From Phaeobacter sp. J2-8 (lineage in GTDB: Bacteria; Pseudomonadota; Alphaproteobacteria; Rhodobacterales; Rhodobacteraceae): DNA of 64,000 nt. Under the pieces are notes generated by a model. That model was not told where the DNA came from, made no database searches, and was given only the letters and a program-made list of their open reading frames with translations. Shown here one piece after another: positions 9,844 to 18,902 of this stretch (positions are counted from its first letter, which is position 1; each line of letters starts with the position of its first letter). The stretch is taken from positions 62,001-126,000 of the forward strand of contig NZ_JALIEC010000010.1 in assembly GCF_022867865.1 (NCBI RefSeq), written 5' to 3'. A program made the translations under genes and the position numbers.

Positions 9844-10770
9844 ATGCCTTATGTCGAAAGCCTTCGAGTCTTTGTGCGCGTGGTGGAATTGGGGTCGATC
9901 ACATCGGGCGGCCGCGATCTTCGCCTGACGCCGGCTGTGGCCAGCAAACGGATCAAGGAACTGGAAAAACACCTGGGCGTGCGGCTGTTCAATCGCACGA
10001 CAAGATCCCTGACCCCGACCGAGGTGGGCCGGGTGTTCTACGACCACGCGCGCCAGGCGCTGGCCGCGCTGGAAGACGCCGAAGCGGTGGTGGCAAATTT
10101 CTCGGACACACCGCGTGGCGTGATCCGGGTAACAGCACCGCTGGGGGTCGGACGTCGGATCATTGCGCCACTGGTGCCAAAATTCACCGACCTCTACCCG
10201 GAATGCCAGGTTCAAATGCGCCTGTCGGACCGGCAGGTGGACATTCTGGGTGAACGTCTGGATGTCGCGTTCTTTATCGGCATTCCAAAAGAGAGCAACC
10301 TCACCCTGCGCAAAATTGCAGAATGCGACCGGGTCCTATGCGCGGCCCCTGACTATCTGGCGCGCCACGGCACACCGCAAAACGCCGACGCCTTGCTGTC
10401 GGCGGATCACAATTGTCTGTTGCTGCGCTATCCCCGCTCACCAGAATATTTCTGGTTGTTGGACACAGCAGACGGACCTCGCAAAATGGATGTAGCCGGT
10501 AAATTCGACGCCGACGACACCGATGTGCTGATCAATTGGGCCCTTGCGGGGCAAGGGATTGCAAATGTGCCGCGTTTCCTGATCACGGGCCATCTGACAG
10601 CAGGAAATTTATGTGAGGTGCTTCCCGCCACACCGCCACATCCCTCAATTTTCGGCTGTCTCTACCCACACCGCCGCTTGCAGGATCCAAAGATCCGCCG
10701 ATTTGTCGAATTCATGACCCAGCATTGCAGGTCAGGGATTGCCGATATGGCCCAGACCTACCCGATTTAA
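9844..10770 (+). CDS. LysR family transcriptional regulator
   Basis: A 308-residue regulator with an N-terminal winged helix-turn-helix (residues ~1-60, SLRVFVRVVELGSITSGG, then AVASKRIKELEKHLGVRLF, NRTTRSLTPTEVG) followed by a periplasmic-binding-protein-like effector domain starting near GVIRVTAPLGVG. It is transcribed away from xdhA across a 160 bp gap holding a dyad, the usual arrangement for a LysR protein that controls the divergent operon. The effector may be a purine or urate, but this is context inference. RBS sequence is weak; the ATG at 9844 matches where LysR homology begins. Confidence 0.9.
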   Translation: MPYVESLRVFVRVVELGSITSGGRDLRLTPAVASKRIKELEKHLGVRLFNRTTRSLTPTEVGRVFYDHARQALAALEDAEAVVANFSDTPRGVIRVTAPLGVGRRIIAPLVPKFTDLYPECQVQMRLSDRQVDILGERLDVAFFIGIPKESNLTLRKIAECDRVLCAAPDYLARHGTPQNADALLSADHNCLLLRYPRSPEYFWLLDTADGPRKMDVAGKFDADDTDVLINWALAGQGIANVPRFLITGHLTAGNLCEVLPATPPHPSIFGCLYPHRRLQDPKIRRFVEFMTQHCRSGIADMAQTYPI

Positions 10771-10820
10771 CCGCCTCAACCCTATATTGTGGTCTCGTCG
10801 CGCCGGGGCGCGCCGACAGG

Positions 10821-10870
10821 CTGGGGGGCTAGCCCCCCAGACCCCCCAGGATATTTTCAAACAGAAGAAG
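10821..10870 (+). repeat. Dispersed hairpin element, family A, copy 1
   Basis: A GC hairpin (CTGGGGGGCTAGCCCCCCAG), a run of CCCCCC, the core AGGATATTTTCAAA and the tail CAGAAGAAG. The same layout recurs at 10888-10950 (opposite orientation), 39096-39145 (opposite orientation) and 62834-62891 (same orientation), always between genes. I know of similar elements in intergenic DNA of other Rhodobacteraceae, but I do not know a proven function; the hairpin could act at transcript 3' ends. Confidence 0.75.
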
Positions 10871-10887
10871 AGACCAACGAGCTACGA

Positions 10888-10950
10888 CTTTCATCTGACC
10901 GGAAATATCCCGGGGGTGAGGCCAAAGGCCGAGGGGGCTGGCCCCCTTTT
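10888..10950 (-). repeat. Dispersed hairpin element, family A, copy 2 (inverted relative to copy 1)
   Basis: Read on the reverse strand it has a GGGGGCCAGCCCCC hairpin, a second small stem (GGCCTTTGGCC), CCCCCGGGATATTTCC and a GGTCAGATGAAAG tail. It faces copy 1 across about 17 bp in the gap between the convergent ends of the lysR-type gene and adenine deaminase, so the pair could form a large cruciform or serve as a bidirectional transcript end. Confidence 0.75.
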
Positions 10951-10989
10951 GCAGGTTCAGTGAACATTGCCCCCTGGCGCTTGCCAGGG

Positions 10990-12687
10990 TCAGCCGGGAA
11001 TGATCTCGAATTTCACCACATCCACCATACCGCGGTCGGTGATTTTCAAGGCCGGGATAACCGGTAGCGCAAGAAATGCCAGCTGCAGGAAAGGTTCTTC
11101 CAGAACCACGCCAAGCGCGCGCGCGGCGTCGCGCAGCGAGATCAAATGCTGATGCACCACTTCGAAGGGTTCAAGGCTCATGAGTTCCGCCACCGGCAGG
11201 GCAAGTTCTGCCTGCACCTTGCCCCCTTGCACCACGACGAACCCGCCTTCTATTTCTGACAGGCGGTTTGCCGCGATTGCCATATCGGTATAATCCATGC
11301 CAACGCAGGCGATATTGTGGTGATCGTGGCAGACGGTCGAGGCAATAGCCCCGTCCTTCATTCCGAAGCCGCGCACGAAACCCGTGGCGATATTGCCGTT
11401 TTTGCCATGGCGTTCGACCACCGCGATGCGCGCCAGATCGCGCGCGGCGTCTGGGCGTTTATCGCCGTCTTCGATTGCTATTTCCTCTGTCAGGTGTTCG
11501 GTGATGATCTTGCCTTCGATAATGCCGATCACATCGGTGGCGCTGCGGTTGCCGGTGGCGCGGAAATCGGCGGCGCTGACGCGCGGTGCTTTGACTGAGT
11601 TGCGCCCCACAACATCGACATGGCCACGGGCCGCAAATGCCGCATCATCAACGCGTTGCCCGGCACAGAAAACCATCTGCGCATGGCATCCCTCGAGGGT
11701 GTCGATTGCAACGATATCCGCGCGCAGGCCCGGCGCGATCATGCCGCGATCCTTCAGGCCGAAGGCTTCGGCGGCAGACAGCGATGCGGCGCGATAGGCG
11801 GCCAGTGGCGGCACGCCGCGTTCGATCAGCCGACGGATCATGTAATCCAGATGGCCATGATCCGCGATATCCAGAGGATTGCGGTCATCGGTGCACAGGC
11901 ACATATAGGCGCTGGTCCGTTCGGTCAGCAGCTCTGCCAGCGCCTCGAGATCCTTGGATACCGAGCCTTCGCGGATCAGCACCCGCATGCCTTTTTGCAG
12001 CTTTTCACGCGCCTCTTCCGCCGTGGTTGCCTCATGCTCTGTTCGGATACCTGCCGCGACATAGGCGTTCAGATCCTTGCCAGAGAGCTGCGGGCAATGG
12101 CCGTCAATATGGGCGTTCTCAAACAGGCGCAGTTTGGCCATGGCGCGCGGATCGCGAAAGATCACGCCGGGGTAATTCATGAATTCCGCCAATCCGATAG
12201 CGGACGGGTGCCCCATCACCTCGGCCAGATCATCGGCTTCGATCCTGGCGCCTGCGGTCTCCATATCGGTTGAGGGCACGCAGGATGACAGCTGCACGCG
12301 AATGTCCATCAGCGTGTGCTCGCTGGCTTTCTGGAAATAGCGGATTCCGTCAAGCCCAACGACATTGGCAATTTCATGCGGATCACAAATCGCCGTGGTT
12401 ACGCCGCGCGGGGCAACACAGCGGTCAAATTCAAAGGGGGTGATCAGCGAGCTTTCGATATGCAGATGCGTGTCGATGAACCCGGGCACCAACGTCAGGC
12501 CCGAGACATCGACCACCTCGCGCCCATCATATTCTGCGCCGATGCCCACGATCCGGTCGCCACAGATCGCCACATCCCCGGTGATGAAGTCACCGGTCAC
12601 AAGGCAGAACACCTGCCCGCCGCGCAGGACCAGATCCGCCGTTTCATCCCCGCGCCCCTGCGCGATGCGTTGTTCCAGATTGCCCAT
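10990..12687 (-). CDS. ade: Adenine deaminase
   Basis: A 565-residue amidohydrolase converting adenine to hypoxanthine, the substrate of xanthine dehydrogenase encoded nearby. It shows the N-terminal amidohydrolase composite domain, [13 protein letters not shown] with the metal histidines, a CDPHEIANV segment, [12 protein letters not shown] and [12 protein letters not shown], and the C-terminal adenine deaminase domain with [15 protein letters not shown]. Length fits the Ade family rather than the shorter adenosine-deaminase-like enzymes. It is transcribed toward the lysR-type gene and separated from it by paired repeat elements, so it is probably its own transcription unit. Confidence 0.93.
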   Translation of the reverse strand: MGNLEQRIAQGRGDETADLVLRGGQVFCLVTGDFITGDVAICGDRIVGIGAEYDGREVVDVSGLTLVPGFIDTHLHIESSLITPFEFDRCVAPRGVTTAICDPHEIANVVGLDGIRYFQKASEHTLMDIRVQLSSCVPSTDMETAGARIEADDLAEVMGHPSAIGLAEFMNYPGVIFRDPRAMAKLRLFENAHIDGHCPQLSGKDLNAYVAAGIRTEHEATTAEEAREKLQKGMRVLIREGSVSKDLEALAELLTERTSAYMCLCTDDRNPLDIADHGHLDYMIRRLIERGVPPLAAYRAASLSAAEAFGLKDRGMIAPGLRADIVAIDTLEGCHAQMVFCAGQRVDDAAFAARGHVDVVGRNSVKAPRVSAADFRATGNRSATDVIGIIEGKIITEHLTEEIAIEDGDKRPDAARDLARIAVVERHGKNGNIATGFVRGFGMKDGAIASTVCHDHHNIACVGMDYTDMAIAANRLSEIEGGFVVVQGGKVQAELALPVAELMSLEPFEVVHQHLISLRDAARALGVVLEEPFLQLAFLALPVIPALKITDRGMVDVVKFEIIPG

Positions 12688-12772
12688 GGCAGCCCCCTAA
12701 GTGATCACTTTGCTGCTGATCATAGGGCGGTGCATGACGGTGTCACCCAGGGAAACGACGGCGCGGCGCAGG

Positions 12773-12839
12773 GGGAGTCCCGGACATGATCCGGGACCTC
12801 ATGAAATTGGGCGAGAGGTCCCGGATCACGTCCGGGACC
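12773..12839. repeat. Dispersed palindromic element, family B, copy 1 (two units)
   Basis: Two imperfect palindromes in inverted order: AGTCCCGGACATGATCCGGGACCT and AGGTCCCGGATCACGTCCGGGACC, separated by 13 bp. The same unit (CCCGG-ANNTGAT-CCGGG) occurs in pairs at 31093-31172 and 45452-45506. The element lies between adenine deaminase and hppD. It resembles REP/BIME elements in size and pairing; no transposase is nearby. Confidence 0.75.
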
Positions 12840-12848
12840 GCGTCGCAG

Positions 12849-13946
12849 TTACTTGACCGGGGCCAGTTCGCCGTTGTCGATCTGTTCCTGTTCGATGCTT
12901 TCAAACAAGGCTTTGAAATTGCCTTCGCCAAACCCATCGTCGCCTTTGCGCTGGATGAATTCAAAGAAGATCGGGCCAATCACCGTCTTTGAGAAGATCT
13001 GCAACAGAATGCGGGTTTCGCCACCGTCGACCACGCCTTCGCCGTCAATCAGAATGCCATGTGTCTTCATCCGATCCAGCGGCTCATCATGGCCTTTGAC
13101 CCGATCATAGGACATTTTGTAATAGGTGTCGGGCGGGCCCGGCATGAACTTCACACCTTTGGCCGCAATCGCATCGGTCGCGTCATAGATATCATGTGAC
13201 CCGACGGCGATATGCTGAATGCCCTCGCCATTGTATTTCTTGAGGTAGGCAACGATCTGGCCGGTTTCGCCGCGATCTTCGTTGATCGGAATGCGGATGC
13301 GGCCACAGGGCGATGTCAACGCACGGGAAAACAAGCCGGTGAATTTGCCCTGAATGTCAAAGAACCGGATTTCACGAAAGTTGAACAGATCGCCATAAAA
13401 GCCGAACCATTTGTCCATATTGCCCTTGAACACGTTATGGGTCAGGTGATCGAGGTAGTAGAAACCCACGCCGCGCGGCTTGGATTGTGCGATCCAGTTG
13501 AAGTCTTCGTTGTAGGGCGAAGTTTCATAATATTGGTCGATGAAATAGATCAGGCTGCCGCCGATGCCCTTGATCGCCGGGACATCCATGGTCTTGTCGT
13601 TGCCTTCATAGGGTTCGGCCCCCTTGGCCACCGCATGATCAAACGCGTGTTGGGCGTCGACAACACGCCAGCCCATCGACGGCGCACAGGGTCCATGCTC
13701 CTCGACAAATTTGGCGGCGAAACTGCCCGGTTCGGCGTTCAGCACATAGGTGATGTCGCCCTGCTGCCAAAGCTCGATCGCTTTGGATTTATGGGTGGCC
13801 ACATGTTCGTAACCCATGCGGGAAAACAGGTCGCGCAGCTCTTGTGGTTCCGGGTGGGCAAATTCGACAAATTCGAAACCGTCGGTGCCGGCGGGGTTTT
13901 CCGCGGTGATGGTCGATTTCGGGGCTTCGTGCGGGAACGGTCCCAT
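12849..13946 (-). CDS. hppD: 4-hydroxyphenylpyruvate dioxygenase
   Basis: A 365-residue non-haem iron dioxygenase that turns 4-hydroxyphenylpyruvate into homogentisate in tyrosine breakdown. The iron ligands are recognisable in YLDHLTHNV, QHIAVGSHD and the C-terminal FFEFIQRKGDDGFGEGNF block, which also carries the gate helix (FKALFESIE). ATG at 13946 is chosen because AGGAG lies just upstream; an upstream in-frame ATG at 14024 has no such site. It is divergent from an Lrp/AsnC regulator, which often controls amino-acid catabolic genes. Homogentisate dioxygenase is not in the window. Confidence 0.95.
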   Translation of the reverse strand: MGPFPHEAPKSTITAENPAGTDGFEFVEFAHPEPQELRDLFSRMGYEHVATHKSKAIELWQQGDITYVLNAEPGSFAAKFVEEHGPCAPSMGWRVVDAQHAFDHAVAKGAEPYEGNDKTMDVPAIKGIGGSLIYFIDQYYETSPYNEDFNWIAQSKPRGVGFYYLDHLTHNVFKGNMDKWFGFYGDLFNFREIRFFDIQGKFTGLFSRALTSPCGRIRIPINEDRGETGQIVAYLKKYNGEGIQHIAVGSHDIYDATDAIAAKGVKFMPGPPDTYYKMSYDRVKGHDEPLDRMKTHGILIDGEGVVDGGETRILLQIFSKTVIGPIFFEFIQRKGDDGFGEGNFKALFESIEQEQIDNGELAPVK

Positions 13947-14033
13947 AGCGCGTCTCCTGATATCCTGTTTTGATATGTGGAGTGTAGCGTTGACCAATCC
14001 GGGGATGTGCGCATAATTCGGCATGACCTTTTA

Positions 14034-14052
14034 TAATTTCGCGGCAGAATTA
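14034..14052. promoter_or_regulatory. Dyad TAATT-N9-AATTA in the hppD-lrp divergent region
   Basis: An AT-rich inverted repeat with perfect 5-bp arms sits in the 140 bp region between hppD (start 13946) and the Lrp/AsnC gene (start 14087). Lrp-family proteins bind AT-rich dyads of roughly this length, so this may be their autoregulatory and hppD operator. The evidence is position and symmetry only. Confidence 0.4.
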
Positions 14053-14086
14053 CGATTCCTGCCCAAAAGATGCGGGAAGCACGCAT

Positions 14087-14542
14087 ATGCTCGATTCTTC
14101 TGACCGCAAGCTGTTGCGGCTGTTACAGGAAAACGCCCATCTGACCGCCAATGAACTGGGCGAGGCGCTGAACCTGTCGCCAAGTCAGGCCGGGCGGCGC
14201 CGTCAAAGGCTGGAGGCCGAGGGATATATCCGGGCTTATGGTGCCAAATTGGATGCCGCGCGGCTTGGGCTTGGGGTGCAGGCCTTTGTGCAGGTCCAAT
14301 TGGCCAGCCAGCGCCCCGAAGACGGCGAGAGTCTTTCGAGATTGATGCAATCCCAGCCGGAAATCGTCAGCACCTGGACCCTGACCGGAGAGGCGGATTT
14401 CCTGCTCCGGGTCTATTGCCGCGATTTGGCGGCGTTGAACCGGTTGATCCATGACGTGTTGCTGCCGCATCGCGCGGTGGCCCGCATCCAGAGCCAGATT
14501 GTCATGGATCAGCTGAAACAGGATGCGCCGCTGCCACTTTAG
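14087..14542 (+). CDS. Lrp/AsnC family transcriptional regulator
   Basis: A 151-residue DNA-binding protein: helix-turn-helix at residues ~1-60 (LDSSDRKLLRLLQENAHLTA, NLSPSQAGRRRQRLEAEGYI) and an AsnC/RAM ligand-binding domain after it (VQAFVQVQL, VSTWTLTGEADFLLRV). It starts 140 bp from divergent hppD, so it is the likely local regulator, probably responding to tyrosine or phenylalanine; that effector is inferred from the neighbour. Length and architecture are standard for the family. Confidence 0.92.
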   Translation: MLDSSDRKLLRLLQENAHLTANELGEALNLSPSQAGRRRQRLEAEGYIRAYGAKLDAARLGLGVQAFVQVQLASQRPEDGESLSRLMQSQPEIVSTWTLTGEADFLLRVYCRDLAALNRLIHDVLLPHRAVARIQSQIVMDQLKQDAPLPL

Positions 14543-14637
14543 GCAGCTGACGGCACAGATCATGCCAAGCGGGCAATGGCCGCTTGTTCATCCCTGCCCC
14601 GCCCTGCACAATGGCCGCAATCAGCAGGAATTTATCT

Positions 14638-16516
14638 ATGGAAAGTTTTCTTTTTCAGGCCACCGTGTTTCTCGCCGCTGCGGTGATCGCCGTGCCGATC
14701 GCGTCGCGGTTTGGGTTGGGCTCGGTGTTGGGCTATCTGGCGGCCTGGCATCGTGATCGGGCCGATATTCGGCTTTGTCGGCGGTCATGAAACACAGGAA
14801 TTGCAGCATTTTGCCGAATTCGGCGTGGTGATGATGTTGTTTCTGATCGGTCTGGAACTCGAACCCCGCACCTTATGGGACATGCGTCACAAATTGATCG
14901 GGTTGGGCGGGTTGCAAATCACCCTGTCGACCCTGTTGATCATGGGCGGCGCGATGCTTTTGGGATTGGTCTGGCCGGTGGCGCTGGCGGTGGGGTTGAT
15001 CTTTGCCCTGTCGTCCACCGCAATCGTACTGCAAACCCTGTCGGAAAAAGGGTTGATGCAGACCGGCGGCGGTCGATCTGCGTTTTCCGTGCTCTTGACC
15101 CAGGACATCGCGGTCATCCCGATGCTGGCGCTTTTGCCGCTGCTGGCGGTCATCCCCCAGGCGGCGATTGCCCCGGACGGCGCGATCATACTGCCCTCGA
15201 ACGAGGCCAAGACGGCGGCGGAACATTCGATGTCACTGGTCGAGGGGCTGCCGGGTTGGGGTGTGACCCTTGTCACCCTGGGCGCGGTGGCGGCGATCAT
15301 CCTGGCGGGGATCTACCTTGTGCGGCCGGCGTTCCGCTTTATCCATGCGGCGCGATTGCGGGAATTGAACACCGCCCTCGCCCTGCTGATTGTTGTCGGC
15401 ATCGGCACTTTGATGATCCTGGTCGGCCTGTCGCCTGCGCTGGGCACCTTTCTTGCGGGGGTTGTGCTGGCGAACTCGGAATTTCGGCACGAGCTGGAAA
15501 GCGATATCGAACCGTTCAAAGGCCTACTGCTGGGGTTGTTTTTCATCACCGTGGGCGCCGGGATCGACTTCCCCACCCTGTTTGATGCCCCGCTGAAAAT
15601 CCTTGGGCTGACGCTGGCGGTTATTCTGGCCAAGGGCGCGGTGCTTTTCCTGCTCGCGATCCTGTTCAAATTGAAGGGGCGAAACCGCTGGCTGTTCACG
15701 CTCAGCCTTGCCCAGGCGGGGGAGTTCGGATTTGTGCTGATCTCCTTTTCGGTCAACCAGCACATTCTGGCACCGGAATTGTCGCAAACATTGCTGCTGG
15801 TGGTGGCGCTGTCGATGCTGATCACACCGCTGCTGTTCATCCTGTATGAATATCTGTCGCGCCGGATGCACGACGGGGCCGAAACCTATGAAGAGGATGT
15901 CATTGACGAAAAGGGGCCGGTGATCATTGCCGGGGTTGGCCGTTTTGGCCAGATCGTCAACCGTTTGGTGCAATCCTCGGGGTTCAAGACCGTGGTGCTC
16001 GACAACAACATGAAGACAATCGAGCTGATGCGGCGTTTCGGGTTCAAGGGCTTTTATGGGGATCCCACCCGCCCCGAGCTGTTGCATGCCGCCGGTCTGC
16101 GCGAGGCACGGGTGCTGGTGGTGGCCTTGGATAACCCGGCGGCGGCCACCGGGCTTGTCGCGCTGGCGCGCCGCGAACGGCCTGATTTGCATATCATTGC
16201 CCGCGCCCGTGATCGCACCCATGCGTTCAAACTCTATCAGGCCGGGGCGAATGACATCGTGCGGGAATTGTTCGATTCCTCGCTGCGGGCGGGACGTTAT
16301 GTGTTGGAAAACGTCGGGTTGACGGAATACGAGGCCGCAGAGGCGGAGAAAGTGTTCTATCAACATGACCGTCATTCCGTGGCCGAGCTGGCCGCGCTGT
16401 GGCGCGATGACATTCCTTCGATTGAGAACGAGCCCTACATCGCCCGCGCCAAAGAACTGGAGGCCGACCTCGGGGCGCTTCTGTTGGCGCAATTGCAAAA
16501 GGATGACGCGGCTTAG
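14638..16516 (+). pseudogene. KefC-type monovalent cation:proton antiporter (CPA2), frameshifted as sequenced
   Basis: The gene starts at ATG 14638 (AGGAA upstream) with [15 protein letters not shown], and the first membrane helix reads through GSVLGYLAA; the frame is then lost and [10 protein letters not shown] continues one frame over. One extra T at 14746 (GCC-T-GGC) explains this; removing it gives a 625-residue protein. The restored product has a Na+/H+ exchanger domain of about 12 helices (residues ~5-390) and a cytosolic RCK/TrkA-N domain beginning VIIAGVGRFGQIV. Such proteins exchange K+ or Na+ for H+, with the RCK domain as a nucleotide-sensing gate. An isolated error is more likely than true inactivation. 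Confidence 0.88.
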
Positions 16517-16530
16517 GGCCGCGTCCCCCC

Positions 16531-17130
16531 CTAACCGGCGGTCAGATGTTGCACCAGAATGACCGATCCCAGCGCGATCAGAATGCTGCCGCCGGTGCCT
16601 TCGGCAATACGGCCATGCCGTTGGCCAATGAAGCGCCCAAGCAGGACACCGGATGTGCTGGTCACCAGGGTGGCACAGCCAATGGCAGCGGCGACGACCA
16701 AGATATTGACGTCCAGAAACGCCAGCGACACCCCAACCACCATGGCATCAATCGAGGTGCCAAAAGCCGTGGCCAGGGTCATCCAGACCGATACCCGTCC
16801 CGTGACGGCATACCCCACACCCCGGGGGCGACAGGCCTGAACCAGCATATGCAGACCAACCGCCACCAAAAGCACAAACGCGATCCAATGATCAAAGGCC
16901 GCGATAAACGGGCTGGCGGATTGCCCCAGCGCCCAGCCAATCAACGGCGTCACCGCCTCGACCGCGCCGAAAATTGCGCCGGTCCTGAGCGCAAAGCCAA
17001 GGCTCGGGCGATTTCCACCCTCTGACCCACCCTCGGTCCCTGCCCCGGATTTTGCGCCTTTTCCCAACGCCGCAACAAAGGCATCCACCGACATCGACAA
17101 AGCAAGCACGCCAATTGCAATTGGGGACAT
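16531..17130 (-). CDS. mntP: Manganese efflux pump MntP
   Basis: A 199-residue membrane protein with about six helices that exports Mn2+. The two internal repeats carry the family aspartates in [12 protein letters not shown] and [11 protein letters not shown] hydrophilic loop after the first helix (about 20 residues, Gly/Glu/Lys rich) is longer than usual. ATG at 17130 is chosen where MntP homology begins; an in-frame upstream ATG at 17178 adds a Cys-containing stretch without support. A Fur-like palindrome lies 88 bp upstream (17218-17240), consistent with metal control. It is convergent with the KefC-type gene. Confidence 0.9.
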   Translation of the reverse strand: MSPIAIGVLALSMSVDAFVAALGKGAKSGAGTEGGSEGGNRPSLGFALRTGAIFGAVEAVTPLIGWALGQSASPFIAAFDHWIAFVLLVAVGLHMLVQACRPRGVGYAVTGRVSVWMTLATAFGTSIDAMVVGVSLAFLDVNILVVAAAIGCATLVTSTSGVLLGRFIGQRHGRIAEGTGGSILIALGSVILVQHLTAG

Positions 17131-17217
17131 TGGTTTTCCTAACCAGCATTGCGGGCAGACGGCACCCTGGGCATGCACCTAAACGCACGGTTTGGAAAAA
17201 TCAAGAAAATCATATAG

Positions 17218-17240
17218 TTACAAATGACTTTCATTCGCAA
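17218..17240. promoter_or_regulatory. Fur/Mur-like box upstream of mntP
   Basis: The 23 bp TTACAAATGA-CTT-TCATTCGCAA are an inverted repeat with 8 of 10 arm positions paired. The core AATGAnnnTCATT is the core of the classic Fur box, and the outer TTRCRAAT resembles alphaproteobacterial Mur (manganese-sensing Fur) sites. It lies 88 bp upstream of the mntP start and after the carD terminator, so it can only serve mntP. Binding by Mur is inferred. Confidence 0.55.
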
Positions 17241-17261
17241 CTTGCCGCGATGCAAGCATGA

Positions 17262-17294
17262 AAAAGGCCCGCGCGATCGCTCGCACGGGCCTTG
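17262..17294 (-). terminator. Rho-independent terminator of carD
   Basis: On the reverse strand GGCCCGTGCGAGCGATCGCGCGGGCC folds into a strong GC stem and is followed by TTTTTC. It begins about 30 bp after the carD stop codon and separates carD from mntP. Confidence 0.8.
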
Positions 17295-17320
17295 GATAGG
17301 ATTGTATCAGGCTTCGCAGA

Positions 17321-17830
17321 TCAGGCCGCGCGCGACAAAAGCACCTCGTCCACCTGTTTGGCGGCTGCCACTTCGTCGCCACCGGCCACAGCGGCCACTT
17401 CGCGTGTCAGACGTTCCAACGCGGCTTCATAAAGCTGACGTTCGGAATAGCTCTGCTCGCGCTGTTCATCGTTGCGGTGCAGGTCGCGCACCACTTCGGC
17501 GATGGAAATCAGATCACCAGAGTTGATCTTTTGCTCGTATTCCTGGGCCCGACGGGACCACATGGCACGTTTGACACGGGCCTTGCCCTTCAGCGTGGTC
17601 AGGGCGCGCTCGATCACATCGGGCGAGCTGAGCGAACGCATGCCGATTTCAGTGGCTTTGTTGGTCGGCACGCGCAGGGTCATTTTGTCCTTCTCGAAGG
17701 AAATCACAAACAACTCCAACGGGATACCGGCAATTTCTTCCTTGTCGATCGACAGGATCTGGCCCACGCCATGGGCGGGATAGACCACATAGTCGTTCGG
17801 GCGGAACTCATTTTTCTTCGATTTGGTCAT
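17321..17830 (-). CDS. carD: CarD family transcriptional regulator
   Basis: A 169-residue protein that binds RNA polymerase beta and DNA and stabilises the open promoter complex, notably at rRNA promoters. The N-terminal RNA-polymerase-interacting (Tudor-like) domain starts FRPNDYVVYPAHGVGQI, and the helical DNA-binding domain follows (MWSRRAQEYEQKINSGD, IAEVVRDL). ATG at 17830 follows AGGAAGGA-like bases; upstream in-frame sequence to 17890 is unsupported. It has its own terminator, and the 296 bp up to fdxA holds its promoter. The carD-fdxA neighbourhood is common in Rhodobacteraceae. Confidence 0.95.
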   Translation of the reverse strand: MTKSKKNEFRPNDYVVYPAHGVGQILSIDKEEIAGIPLELFVISFEKDKMTLRVPTNKATEIGMRSLSSPDVIERALTTLKGKARVKRAMWSRRAQEYEQKINSGDLISIAEVVRDLHRNDEQREQSYSERQLYEAALERLTREVAAVAGGDEVAAAKQVDEVLLSRAA

Positions 17831-18065
17831 GCAGTCCTTCCTCGCATGTCCCCATGCATCAAACGACAAAAAAGACCGCACGGGGAACAATCCTCTCCGT
17901 GTGCCGGTTTTCTATGAGCCGCTGTCAGCTGATCAGGTGCAGACGAACCTGATCTAAGTGGGGAATGTAAATCATGTACAGGGCAATATGCCACAAAACG
18001 GATACGATTTCCAGCATATTAACGCGAATGCCGGGATAGCTGTTGAAAATTCAACAGGTTAGATC

Positions 18066-18094
18066 GAAAATCCGGGCCTGTTTACCCGGATTTA
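18066..18094 (-). terminator. Rho-independent terminator of fdxA
   Basis: On the reverse strand AAATCCGGG-TAAACAGG-CCCGGATTTTC is a perfect 9-bp stem with a short U tract, 33 bp beyond the fdxA stop. The rest of the gap to carD (17831-18065) holds no gene and presumably the carD promoter. Confidence 0.7.
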
Positions 18095-18126
18095 TCGCCT
18101 TTGACCGCGAATTCATTTCCGTCGGG

Positions 18127-18465
18127 TCAACCGCCCTCGCCCGGTGCTTCCGAGAAATATTTCTCGAGCTTGCCAGTTTCGCCATCGCGTTCTGCGGCTT
18201 CGGGCAATTGGTCTTTCTTGGTGATGATGACCGGCCACAGTTCAGAGTATTTCCGGTTGAATTCCACCCATTTTTCCATGTCCGGCTCGGTGTCCGGGCG
18301 GATGGCGTCGGCGGGGCATTCCGGTTCACACACACCGCAATCAATACATTCATCCGGGTGAATCACCAACATGTTCTCGCCTTCGTAGAAGCAATCCACC
18401 GGGCATACTTCGACACAGTCGGTGTATTTACAGGCGATGCAAGCATCGTTGACGATATAGGTCAT
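18127..18465 (-). CDS. fdxA: Ferredoxin FdxA (7Fe type)
   Basis: A 112-residue low-potential electron carrier with one [3Fe-4S] and one [4Fe-4S] cluster. The first cysteine set is [18 protein letters not shown] and the second [16 protein letters not shown]; the C-terminal extension (about 50 residues, [18 protein letters not shown]) is typical of the Azotobacter-type FdI family. ATG at 18465 follows AGAGACG-like bases. It lies downstream of the S4 protein and helicase genes on the same strand. Confidence 0.96.
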   Translation of the reverse strand: MTYIVNDACIACKYTDCVEVCPVDCFYEGENMLVIHPDECIDCGVCEPECPADAIRPDTEPDMEKWVEFNRKYSELWPVIITKKDQLPEAAERDGETGKLEKYFSEAPGEGG

Positions 18466-18515
18466 GGGGCGTCTCTTTCATGCTGTCGCAGCGGTAGGTA
18501 ATCCAGCAGGCCGGA

Positions 18516-18899
18516 TCATTCAAGCGGGCGAAGCCGGTTAAGATCGAGGTTTCGCCGATCCCGCTTTGTCGGACGCCCCTTTCCTTCAAATGCCGGATTT
18601 CTGGGCGGCTTGTCCTCGGATTTCGGCTCCGGCGGGGACAAATCTTCGTAAAGCGCCTGTGCCTCAGAGGCCGGACCACGCCGATCACCCAACGTCACAA
18701 CCCGCACCACCCGGACGCGACGGGCCTGCACAAATGTCAAAACATCCCCCGGGCTGATGGTGCGGCTGGGTTTGGACACACGAACACCATCAACACGCAC
18801 CCCCTCGGTCGAGATGATGCGTGCCGCCAATGTCCGTGTCTTGAAAAACCGCGCCTGCCACAGCCATTTGTCCAGGCGCAGTTTGTCGTTTGCGGCCAA
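18516..18899 (-). CDS. RNA-binding S4 domain protein (HslR-like)
   Basis: A 127-residue protein with an S4 RNA-binding domain over residues ~5-65 (LRLDKWLWQARFFKTR, STEGVRVDGVRVSKP, GDVLTF) and a basic C-terminal tail (RPTKRDRRNLDLNRLR). This architecture matches heat-shock protein 15 (HslR), which binds 50S subunits that still carry nascent-chain tRNA after stalling. It starts 3 bp after the helicase stop codon, so the two are probably translated from one message, suggesting linked RNA roles. Confidence 0.9.
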   Translation of the reverse strand: MAANDKLRLDKWLWQARFFKTRTLAARIISTEGVRVDGVRVSKPSRTISPGDVLTFVQARRVRVVRVVTLGDRRGPASEAQALYEDLSPPEPKSEDKPPRNPAFEGKGRPTKRDRRNLDLNRLRPLE

Positions 18900-18902
18900 A
18901 GT

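Noticed and set aside
17131-17217. mntP leader considered as a yybP-ykoY manganese riboswitch
   Set aside because: The conserved loop sequences of that riboswitch are not seen; only the upstream Fur-like dyad is supported.
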